From assembly GCF_963855985.1 (NCBI RefSeq), contig NC_087097.1, forward strand, positions 219,001-283,000: a DNA stretch of 64,000 nt, written 5' to 3'. The position numbers and the translations under genes were made by a program. The DNA comes from Ostrinia nubilalis (taxonomy: Eukaryota > Arthropoda > Insecta > Lepidoptera > Crambidae). The notes beneath the pieces were generated by a model that worked only from the letters and a program-made list of their open reading frames with translations, had not been told where the DNA came from and did no database searches. Below, in pieces: positions 33,329 through 43,111 of this stretch. Position 1 is the stretch's first letter. Each line of letters starts with the position of its first letter.

Positions 33329-33957
33329 ACAAGTATTTGGTTCGGGTTTTCTTGAAGAGCTCTAAATACCATAAACGTCGCTACAAATTACTTGAAGGTT
33401 AAAAATATTGCAACGATACCAAGTAACGTATGCCACTGGTCCGTGGTCTGTTGCGAAACAGCATAAATTAATAATTACATGTGTGTGCATTTCTATTATT
33501 ATTAGTCATTTATATTGATTCGATTACGTAGTACACTGCCAAAATACGACATACCGTTTTTTAACTGTGACAATCAAAAATAGCTGAGACTGTTAAAACC
33601 ATCCAATAGGAGCTAATCAATATATTCAAATGTCACATAACTTATTAGATCAGACATTAATTGATAATTACCAGAGTCAGTTCCTACACTTTTACTTTGA
33701 TCATAAACTGCGCGAGCACAAAGCGTTCTAACTTTCAGCTTAGATAAGTTAGCCGATGAAAGTTAATGGGTGGTTAAACTGTCTGAATTGCTGTGATAAT
33801 GTTCTTCACACGAACGTTCGCGCCACGTTGTAATGAGGCATTATTACAGACCATTATAAATGTGCAAAAATGGATACTAAAGTTCTCAGGAGACTTTTAT
33901 CATATCACTTTATTAACATTTATTATATTTAAAACTGCGTGCGAAACCAAGTAAAAA

Positions 33958-34232
33958 ACTGCGATCGCCAACCCGCCTGCCAAGCGTGGCGATTAGGGCA
34001 AAACCCTCCAAATGGTGGCACAAACAAAAAAACGGCCCCTAGTCCCCGGCGGCCCCACTATCCCGGACCACGGTAGCGGTCACGGTAACGGTGGGGCAAG
34101 GGGTGCGAAGACCGACGATCTGGTAAGGGTCGCGGGAAGAGCCTGGATGCGGGCAGCGCAGGACCGTTCATTGTGGAAAACCTTGGGGGAGGCCTTTGTC
34201 CAGCAGTGGACGTCATTTGGCTGAAACGAAAG
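33958..34232 (+). mobile_element. Composite LINE-derived segment
   Basis: Three pieces are joined. 33958-34015 matches in inverse orientation the GATCTCCAACCCGCCTGCC-type block at about 50110-50155. 34012-34107 is open and reads a Gly/Pro-rich stretch ending GNGGARGAKT. From 34108 it reads DDLVRVAGRAWMRAAQDRS, then the LGEAFVQQWTSFG tail and stop at 34222. The last part is the RTE-like C terminus. The join between the first and last pieces is not found in the other copies here. Confidence 0.65.
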
Positions 34233-34775
34233 AAGAAGAAAGAAAATTTAAAACTGATTACAAGCAGCGGATTATATTTAAAAGAAATTACAATAATAAG
34301 GTTTTTATTTTGTTAAATGAACTACCACTCTCTACACGTTTGAATTTGATTTTTATGGTTTTTCTTTAGAATTTCATCATTTACCTACCTGTTTCAGGTG
34401 GAAGACGCACAAATGCAATCCTTTTTGTACCTTATTATTTCCAGTTTAGACCTAATTATCGAAAATTTTATTCAATGTTCAGCCCAGACGGGTTGTGACC
34501 TTGGTTCCACACAATTGGAGAACAGATAGACTTGTATTACTTCAATTACTTTGGTACTCGATGAAAATTGATTACTCCAGATTACATTCTAATTGTATTC
34601 GACTAGCGTTGCCAATCCACTTTTTTAGTCGCTATACAGCTCTATAGAACTTTTAGCTAAAATAATGTTACAGTCTCGACAGACCTAATCAGTATTCAAA
34701 CCACGAAAGTATTGACGCTTGAAATATTAGCCTCATTATTTTTTCCCTGCCTGTGCGAGTATCATGCGACACAAT

Positions 34776-35089
34776 ATACAGGGTGATTTTGTTATCAGTA
34801 TCCATATTTTAGGAGCGACTCAGAATCAGTAACTTAATCGATTTACGTAAAGAATACATTTTTTATCCAATACTCGCGGTTTCATATTTGGCTCACGTGG
34901 ATAATTTGCTTCATTCATAGAAAAATACTTTAACCTTTAAAAATAAAGACCCGTGAATTAGATTTTCAAAATTTTTTTTCGCATAACGTACCACGATTAA
35001 GAATAAGTAATTGAGATAAGGTTGTATTTTTAAATTGTTCTATGAAGCTTATTAAAAAATTGGATACTGATAACAAAATCACCCTGTAT
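34776..35089. mobile_element. Inverted-repeat DNA element, 314 bp
   Basis: Left end ATACAGGGTGATTTTGTTAT and the following CAGTATCCA are repeated in inverse at the right end (TGGATACTGATAACAAAATC, then ACCCTGTAT). The arms are near-perfect over about 30 bp. No transposase frame. The superfamily cannot be told from the termini alone; a 2-bp AT duplication is possible. Confidence 0.8.
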
Positions 35090-35931
35090 GTTACCGATAT
35101 GTGTACACTCTATCACATAAAATATTATGTTAGATTGAATCCGAGTTCATTTGAGGACAGTAAAAACAAGACATCAAAGAAAAATAATGATGTATCCCCC
35201 ACATTATTATTTTCTTTTGTATTGTGCGGTTCGTATATCGGATCAAACATGTACTCGAATTAATTTTATTAAGTGGGGGCTTCTTCTATGAGTAGGTATA
35301 TTTATTACTTTTGATTTTGGAAAAAAGGATTTTAACCCATCAATCCTCAAGCGGTCGCATTGACCTCGTAATAATTGACCTATTGTGTCTTGATTCGCGG
35401 GGCTTAAAAGGTTAAGAAAATGCCTATTATTTTCTCATAATGTAGAAAAGCAATCTCAGTATGGTTGAGTTATGTGAATGGTACTAGACTTGCCACTTTC
35501 TTCAGGCTGTACTCCATTCCTCTAGTATTTTACCCATGTCAGAGCTCACGGCCCGACGCCGCCATCCCGGCTTCCTTATTATTATTTACGCGAATTACGA
35601 CAAGAACCACTGAACCTCTTTAATGCAGGAGGAAGGAACAAAACCTCGGAGGATACGCAGCCCAAAAATAGAACTCAGGAAAAATTTGGTGTGACATAAA
35701 TTTGTTTACGACTGAATAACATTGCATACTGTTGTAACCTACTTTTTGGAACAAGAAAAGAGGAAGATCTTATGATTTATGTATCACCTGAGTATTTTTA
35801 CTGCTGTGAATAGAGTTTATGTGATAGATTTATTACAATCGACTATCAGTTTGAATAATACAGCTTTCACACATTTCTTTGCTTATGTCTATTTTTTATT
35901 AATTTACTGAACAAAATTAAATTGCATAACT

Positions 35932-36013
35932 TCTTCTTCTTCTGGTGCCATTTCATTTGGGGTCATCCATCCTCGTTCTAAGAGGCAATTCAGACAATTT
36001 GTCCTGGGTTGTA
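35932..36013 (-). mobile_element. Short LINE 3'-tail insertion with 13-bp duplication
   Basis: AAATTGCATAACT occurs at 35919-35931 and again at 36014-36026, framing 82 bp that begin TCTTCTTCTGGTGCC and contain CATTTCATTTGGGGTC. The TTC run at the low-coordinate end is the element's (GAA)n tail on the minus strand. It is a heavily 5'-truncated retrotransposed copy, 72 bp downstream of exon 3's donor side. Confidence 0.8.
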
Positions 36014-36097
36014 AAATTGCATAACTATTTTTATATAAAAAATAAAACTACCTCCATAATAAGTAGTTCCTAAGGTAGTTATATCAAGTTATATTAC

Positions 36098-36214
36098 CTG
36101 TTCTTAGTGGTATCCCCTTGAACTGCAGACAGAACGGTTCCTCGTACTCGGGCAGCACGGGCTTGGTCCGCTCGTCGCACGGGCACACCCTCGTGAGCGC
36201 CGGCGGCTCCCACA
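36098..36214 (-). CDS. Exon 3 of the MSP/ASH-domain gene
   Basis: A 117-bp exon with acceptor CATTGCAG and donor GTAATA. It takes T from the previous exon (T+TG gives Leu), reads 38 codons and leaves in phase 1. The protein has WEPPALTRVCPCDERTKPVL, then PEYEEPFCLQFKGIPLRT. The second half has the look of the strand that opens an ASH/MSP domain (Phe-x-Leu-x-Phe, then Ile-Pro-Leu-Arg), continued by exon 4. Two Cys in a CPC motif could be structural. High G+C and third-position bias support coding. Confidence 0.88.
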
Positions 36215-36564
36215 CTGCAATGTCAATGCATTCTTAATGCTATAGCCACGGACAACGAGTTCCTTCCACTTATGTGCCCTTTTACTTTTTCAATCGTGGC
36301 CATTCAGCGTGAATACTTGAACATGTTTAAGTGCCTGAATTAAATTTTCAAACATTTGAATTAAAACGCTTGAATCCGGCTCGAAGGACCATTAATGTAG
36401 CGTGAACTACATTAAATTGATACTGATAGGTGATAATGTCGTGTTATTGTCGCAATATTGTCGTGATATAGGGGAAAGGGCAGTATTTAATGAAACGACC
36501 GTTTCCGCCGAGTAGCTTGTCAGTACTAATTTTATTATAAGTTTTTGCATAACAGTAATTTGTC

Positions 36565-37262
36565 TCTATGGTTTCTATGGAATCTTTAGTATAGGTGCCA
36601 TCCTCAAGACGTAGTGTTGCAGGAGGTTGTGTAATTGGGCGAGTTTTAAGTAGCCTGTTGGTTACCGACCAGACATCTTCTTTCTTCTGACGGTTACAAA
36701 ATTCCCTAAAATGTTCTGTGGAAGCAGTGCAAAAAGCATCCGAATATTTCTTTTTTAACTGAAGTCGTTCTTGGAGAATTTCATCAAGAGGTAGCTTTTG
36801 TCTTATAGCTTTTTGAAGTTTATGGTGGTTTTGGATCACGGATAATTTTAACTGTTCAAGATTGCTATTCCACCAAGGGGCTCGTTGAGGCGGTCCCTTA
36901 GAGTGAGGTAATACCTTATCACAGGCTTTTTGAATGGCATTGGTGAGATAAGATGTGAAGTCTTCGAGCTGAGCAACGTTCATGTTACTAATATCTGTAT
37001 TTTGTGGAATGAGATCCATTAGTGCTTGCGTGAATTTTGGAGCTATTACTTCCCATTTCATATGAGAAGTGTCATATTTGAAGGTGGTGAGTTTATGATT
37101 TTTAGTTGGAGGTTCTCGTCCAAGTAGGGCACAGAATTCAATAGCATTATGATCTGACGATGGGCAAATACCAAGGTTGACTTCCCAATCCTTGATATTT
37201 AACAAGTTGGTGTTGGAAATAAGCGTGAGATCTATAATTGTGCGGCGAGATACCACTAGAAA
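36565..37262 (-). pseudogene. LINE endonuclease C-terminus and pre-RT linker, inverted segment
   Basis: The minus strand is open through the whole segment. It reads VVSRRTIIDLTLISN, then IKDWEVNLG and SSDHNAIEF, which are the closing motifs of an APE-type endonuclease (Ile-Ile-Asp-Leu; Ser-Asp-His with the catalytic Asp-His pair). It then continues through the linker (PWWNSNLEQLKL; LEDGTYTKDSIETIE) up to the insertion border. The 5' half of the endonuclease is missing. The apparent extension of the open frame beyond 36565 is flanking DNA. Confidence 0.88.
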
Positions 37263-39639
37263 ACAATCTTTACTTAGATCACAAATGCCACATCCTATTA
37301 ACACCCAACTTGAACCATTATTTACAACCAGCGAAATACTAGAACATCTCAAAAACATGAATAGTAAAAAAGCCCCTGGCCCAGACCACCTCACAGCAGA
37401 CATCTGTCTTAACTTTACACTAGCTTATCCTTCCATCATTACTGACATTATGAATCGCTGTCTCACACTTGGCTACTTTCCAAAAATTTGGAAGGAAGCC
37501 TACGCTAAAATTATACCTAAACCCAATAAATCTAACTATTCTGAAACATCTTCATTCAGACCTATCGGTCTCATTAACGTTTTCGGCAAACTGCTAGAAA
37601 AATTAGTCATTAGTCGTTTAACTTATTACATGGATAAATCTAACGCACATTCGAAACACCAATTCGGTTTTAAACAACAAACCTCTACCGTTAAAGCAAT
37701 AACCAATGCCTTAGACATCATAAACAAAGCAAAGTCCAATAAGGAACACGTTATCGCCGTTTCTTTAGATATTAAAGCTGCTTTTGATCACGCTTGGTGG
37801 CCAGGTATTTTCAACAGATTGCGCTCCTTGAACTGTCCTAGAAATCTGTATTATTTACTTTTGAATTATATCTCTGATCGGAAAGTAACTTTAAGTTTCG
37901 GTGATTGCAGTGTCAGCAAAACTATGACAAGAGGCTGCATACAGGGTTCAGTATGCGGCCCCAGCCTATGGAATTTAATCCTAGATGAACTGTTATTTAT
38001 GCCATTGCCTTCCGGATGTTACCTCCAAGCATATGCAGATGATGTTTTATTAATTGTTCACTCACATAACATTCAGCACCTAGAATCATCTACCAACTTA
38101 GCACTAAATAAAATTTTAGAATGGGGTGAGAGCGTTAAATTAGAATTTGGACCATCTAAAACACAAGTAATTGGATTTACTAACAAATCAGAATATTGTA
38201 AAATTAAAGTTCATGGACAAAATAATAATATAGCCTTTGTAGATCAAATTAAATATCTAGGGATTATTATCGATAAACGATTAAATTTCATTAAGCATTC
38301 TCAATACGCGATAGATAAAGTTAAAAAAATATTTTACAAAATTGTTACCTTTGTACGACCCACATGGGGAATTCATCCAGAAAATATCAAAATAATTTAT
38401 AAACAAGTCATCGAACCCATTATTTCTTACGCAGCTAGTATCTGGTCTGGAGCACTCAAATATAAATGTGTTCGAAAACGCCTACTTTCCATACAACGGC
38501 TCTTTGCGATCAAAATTGTTCAAGGCTTTCGTACTATCAGTACTCCAATATCTATTAGTCTAGCTCAATTAATACCATTGACAGCTAAAATAACAGAAAT
38601 AGCTAATATTGAAAGAACTAAAATTCTTGGTACCACAACAGTTATACCTGAAGATGTCTCTATAGAAACTCCCGCATCCACAATAGAACTTCTCCATCCA
38701 TCTTTAAGACCCTCCATCAATTTTCAAGAAATTTCCTCCGCTGAAGATGTAGATAAATTAAATACTAAGGAATATTGGCAAATTTATACAGACGGAAGCA
38801 GACACGATGACAGAGTAGGAGCCGCGTATGTTGTAATACATCCAAATAACGACCGTACTATCAAAAAACTAAAACTCCACCATTACTGCTCAGTTTTCCA
38901 GGCCGAACTTTTTGCAATGGAAAAAGCTTGTAAATGGATCATCGACAACCAAGTCAAGCGCGCTATTATCTTTTCAGATTGTAAGTCCGGCCTCACCGAA
39001 ATTTCTAATCCTAACACTCGAAATCAGATTGCTGTTAATATACACCACTTAATCCATAAAGCTCAAGTTGCACGATTAACCATCGAGTTTATATGGGTCA
39101 AGGCTCATGTAGGCATTGGTGGTAATGAGGCAGCTGACTTGGCTGCTAAGGCTGCGGCTTCATTAGAGACAATTCCCGATTTTAATAAAGTTCCCATAAG
39201 CTACATTAAACACAAAAATAAAATAATATCAGAACAGGAATCCAAAAAACTCTACTCTACACCAGATAATTGCGCGTACACTAAATCCTGGCTCCCTTCG
39301 TATGAAAATCTTATCGAGTTCATATCACATATCAAACCCTCCTTTTCTATTACTCAGTTACTCACAAACCACGGATACCATAAAGAATACCTCCACAGAT
39401 TCAAGATTACTGACAATGACACATGTCCCTGTGATAATATAACCACCCAATCAATGTTGCATCTCGTTCAGGACTGCCCAAGATTTCAATCAACAAGACT
39501 TAGCCATAATATAGTTTGCCAAATTTACAACATCGACCCATTCAATTTCCAACAAATTATAACCAAGCAAGATTCCATAACAACATTTACCACCCACATT
39601 GAAAACATAGTTAGCAACCTAAAATCTTTCAACAATTAA
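37263..39639 (+). pseudogene. LINE reverse transcriptase-RNase H fragment, open frame
   Basis: An uninterrupted frame of about 790 codons to the stop at 39639. In order: KKAPGPDHL and FRPIGLINVFGKLLEKL (fingers/palm), SLDIKAAFDHAWW (catalytic Asp), CIQGSVCGPSLWN, AYADDVLLI (catalytic YADD), then the thumb; RNase H with YTDGSRHDDRVGAAY, FQAELFAMEKAC, FSDCKSGL and WVKAHVGIGGNEAADLA; then a CPC-x8-H-x4-C zinc motif near the C terminus. All catalytic residues are present. It has no start of its own: the frame begins in the inverted part, so it is an intact-looking remnant. Apparent recent age is inferred from the absence of stops. Confidence 0.92.
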
Positions 39640-39717
39640 AATTCTAAATCACGTAGGAGAGAGCAACGCGTAAACCGATAGCGCCGCGCTCTCTCTGAAA
39701 TTAAAAATGCCCAAATT

Positions 39718-39738
39718 AAAAAAAAAAAAAAAAAAAAA
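39718..39738 (+). other. Poly(A) tail of the LINE insertion
   Basis: Run of about 20 A at the 3' end of the insertion, followed directly by the second copy of the target duplication. Confidence 0.9.
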
Positions 39739-40882
39739 CAGTAATTTGTCGAAATATGATACGATGACTCGTACATACTCGTACTGTTTGAATCATCGCT
39801 TTAAGGCAGAAGTAAAATATTAAATTATGCTGAAATTCACAGCTTTTACCAATAAACAAATTAATAGTTTAAAGCGACACTCAATAAATAATCCTCAGAT
39901 GGATCTATGGAGCCGACCAAGCGCACGTCGCTCTACTCGCGGTGTAAAAATGTGTTATTTTCAAATTAGATCGAAAAAATTATGATATTTACTAGACATT
40001 GCACTGGAACAAGAAACATAAAAATAGCTTATGAAATCGTGTAATCCCAGCTCGAAAGATAAAGGGGCCCAAAGACAGCAGCAGTGGCACGACCGCTAAT
40101 CGCCCCGTGGCGCCAGGGCTACGTGTCACAATACGTTTCATCCTAACCGGCACCTTTTCATCAATGTCCCCCAATTAGTCCAGGCGTGAGAGGACGCGAA
40201 AGGGGGGCCAAAGCGACGGGGCCCACCTGAATAGCCCACCTAATCGCTCGGGGCCCAAAATGTACACGTGTTTCTGTTTAAAAGGATAATGTAAAAATAG
40301 AGCCGAGTTTTCACAATAATTTACATAACGTCCGGCACTTGATTGATTAGCTTACCTAACTTAGCTCCCGTCAACGGAAACTTACTTTATACAAAAACCT
40401 TTATTGAAAATAGCGGGAAGTAGGTACTTTGGTTAAGTAATTCGGTGCTCTACTGATGAAATTAATCTAAATATTAAAAATTATAATACCTGATGTCATA
40501 ATTTCGTGATGGTTTCTTGTAGAGCAAAAATATATTGAGACATAGGTATATCTATGACATAATGTTTTAAACATATTTTAGCATTAAATCACAAATAACT
40601 AAGTAGAGTCGTGAGACATAATACTTGTAAAAGTTTTAGAACATGGCGCACTGCTCTACCGTGTGCCTAGATTTTGCAACACAGATACCTCAGGGTCTTC
40701 ATTAAACTTGGAACCGTGTCCATTTTGGTTAGTTATCTACTCGTTTAAGAAATTGTGCATTACCTACAACTATTGTTGATCGATTTTGGACTTTATGCAT
40801 TTTACGTCATTGTGAATAGTGATTGACTAATAAGCTGCTTAAGAAAACAGAGTTGAAGATAAATTAAAGATACTTATGCTGA

Positions 40883-40990
40883 GTTGCACCATCTTATTTT
40901 AACCGTGACTATAACCATAATCGATGTTTTTTGTATGGAGTCTGACAGTTTTTTATATTTCTTCCTAAAGTTAAAGTAAGATGGCGCAAC
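40883..40990. mobile_element. Foldback MITE, 108 bp
   Basis: GTTGCACCATCTTATTTTAAC at the left end and GTTAAAGTAAGATGGCGCAAC at the right end are inverted copies (21 bp, two mismatches). The interior is short and non-coding. From memory, elements with these ends are common in moths. Confidence 0.8.
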
Positions 40991-41385
40991 CCCTTATTAA
41001 TGTAGTCTAAAGAGGCAGTTATTTTAATCAGTTAATATTTAATTATGTTTGTAGCTATACTCCTAAACTTGACCGCCTAACCAGCCCCATAAATCCGTGG
41101 GCCGCAAGGTTCTGATTAAATGCTCGCAACTTCAGCTACGCGTAAGATTCGCGATCGAGATAATGCCCAAGACGGACGACATCGCAGATTGCGGGAGAGG
41201 ATCCTACCTAAATTGTTTATTTAGTGCAAACATAATTAATATAACTTGTGTCATATACTTCGTATACATATCATACTTGTTATAAAACAAGCAGGCCCAG
41301 CAAACGTTGTTATGCACGTAGCTAGGGGTATATGAAAAATAGTATACTATTTGATTAGATAGAGATTTGACGCTAATTATTATGT

Positions 41386-41540
41386 CATCATCATCATCAT
41401 CTCAGCCATAGGACGTCCACTGCTGAACATAGGCCTCCCCCAATGCTTTCCATGTTACCCGGTTGGTAGCGGCCTGCGTCCAGCGCTTTCCTGCTACCTT
41501 TATGATGTCGTCGGTCCACCTTGTGGGTGGACGTACCACG
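41386..41540 (-). mobile_element. RTE-like LINE 3' end, truncated, with target duplication
   Basis: 155 bp starting with a (TCA)n tail and CTCAGCCATAGGACGTCCAC, and ending in the TGGTGGACCGACGAC-type block (minus strand PTRWTDD). It is flanked by TAATTATTATGT (41374-41385) and TAATAATTATGT (41541-41552), an 11/12 match consistent with a target-site duplication. Confidence 0.8.
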
Positions 41541-42815
41541 TAATAATTATGTAAAGTAGTATAAAACAGTATTTTTTTCATTTCGGCAATGATGTAGTTT
41601 ATGGGCTAACCGTACTCCTTAACTGCTTCAATAAAACGAATAAAATGATTTATCTACACCAATCTAGCAGGGCGTTAGGCCCAGCATCGCTTTAGGTAGC
41701 TACGAGTAGTTACGTAACGAATAAATTGGTGTGGAGACGTGAGTGTCATTTGTTATCGTTGTAATAGGTACGTTACGTTCTCTTCATATTTATTATCAGC
41801 GATCAGTGATTGTGCGACTACGTGACATCTTAATGTCTTCAGCTCAAAGTAATGGCATCAAAACCGAACGATTCTGAAATTTCGAGTTTTGGCAACTTCA
41901 AGCATTCAATCACTTCATCAAACTTGCGCCAGTTAGCAATTCAATCAATGTCCAACTAGAAGTGCGCTGGGACCAGCAGTTCGAATTAAACTGGGACTTC
42001 CTATAGTTCTAAGTGTATGACATTCGAGTCATGACTGGCGATACAAACGTGTTCTCGCACAGTGGAATTCTAGTGGTGAACTAGTGTGCACTGTTTCCAC
42101 ATATTAAAAATAACATATTTAAAATTGAAGAATTTACCAACCCATTAACACACAGAAAGCAAAAATATTAAGATTTTGTCACAAATTCATCTATCAAAAC
42201 TAACCAAAATACATAGGCAACCCAAGCAAAATAGTCAATAATAATATTATCCATTAACTAATTCTAGATTATTAAGTTTGGTAAACAGAGCCGCAGAATT
42301 CAAATCCTCAGCAGTTTGAAACAGCAAACTTAAGATATTTGATGTTTACATTCTATCTGATTCGCACTAGTCAAAACACGAAATCTGTACAGTTAGCCAA
42401 ATTGTATCGATGCTGAAACTTCAGCGGAGTGGAACAAAAGAGGCCAACTACTCTAGCTCGTTGATAACCTCGTTTCCTGCCATCAGCCGGGAACTTTCGA
42501 CAAGCTCCGGACTGGCTGAGCGTCATTGAGATTCGTTTAAACTTAGAGATTGAAGAGCAATTGTTTTAGATGTGGCAACTGGAAATAAACTATTAATTTG
42601 ATTGCTTTCTAAGAACCGCTTGGCCATTTAGTGCCGTTATTGGGGCCCACAAGATTTGGATTTCGTTACAGGAAAAATCTTAGTCAAATAGTGGTTTGTG
42701 TTTAAAATGACAAGTGATTATCACCACTAAAATGAAGAAACAAAATTTCACTGTATAGTATATTAAGCTAAGTAGGATTTTAAGCTTTCGTGTTCAATTT
42801 TAACTAAAGTTGTTT

Positions 42816-42941
42816 AGAAACACGGGTTTCAACGCGACCGTTTTTATATGAATTACATATTATGTACTAACGTCTTGACATTTCGGCTGCTATGCTGCAG
42901 CCATGGTCACAAGCAGGCTGGCGATTGAGACCCGTGTTTCT
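42816..42941. mobile_element. Inverted-repeat element, 126 bp
   Basis: AGAAACACGGGTTTCAACGC at the left and GATTGAGACCCGTGTTTCT at the right are inverted copies. A related partial sequence is at about 44916-44975 (AAGCTTTTAAACTTTCGCGT, with CACGGGCC), which also matches the 35 bp preceding this element, so the true element may extend further left. Confidence 0.6.
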
Positions 42942-43009
42942 TTGTTTAAGTTCACTGTAGTAAATAAACATGAGGTGCAAATATCAGCTAAATAAATCAT
43001 TATCCTCAC

Positions 43010-43111
43010 ATATCTCAATGGAAGACAGGTCCTCCTCGGTCTCCGGCGGCGGCCGCGGGCGCTTCACCGGCGGAATGTACACCATCTTGGCGCGGCAGTG
43101 ACACGTGTTGT
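43010..43111 (-). CDS. Exon 2 of the MSP/ASH-domain gene
   Basis: A 102-bp exon with acceptor TGTTCCAG and donor GTGAGG. It enters in phase 1 (G+AC gives Asp), reads 33 codons and leaves in phase 1. The protein segment runs NTCHCRAKMVYIPPVKRPRP, then PPETEEDLSSIEI. It has a CHC motif, a Pro/Lys/Arg-rich stretch and an acidic end, so it looks like an extended linker rather than a folded domain. High G+C and a consistent phase on both sides support it. Confidence 0.88.

Larger units (their letters stand above)
36565..39736 (+). mobile_element. Non-LTR retrotransposon with RNase H, twin-priming inversion
   Basis: A 3.17-kb insertion framed by a 14-bp duplication (AACAGTAATTTGTC at 36551-36564 and 39737-39750). 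It ends with about 20 A residues. The 3' part (about 37263-39736) reads on the plus strand and carries reverse transcriptase, RNase H and a Cys/His motif. The 5' part (36565 to about 37262) is on the minus strand and carries the end of the endonuclease and the linker before the reverse transcriptase. This is one truncated copy with its 5' part inverted. The RNase H domain places it in the I/R1/LOA group rather than Jockey or RTE; I do not assign a clade. It lies within the intron between exons 2 and 3, about 350 bp from exon 3. Confidence 0.92.

Noticed and set aside
34012..34224. 70-codon plus-strand frame as a small host gene
   Set aside because: Its second half is the RTE-like C terminus; the whole is a chimeric retrotransposon fragment.
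36444..36564. C-terminal extension of the inverted LINE frame
   Set aside because: It lies outside the 14-bp target duplication and is host intron DNA.
37177..37262. Upstream part of the plus-strand LINE frame as a true N terminus
   Set aside because: This part is the antisense of the inverted endonuclease segment; the open frame is accidental across the inversion junction.
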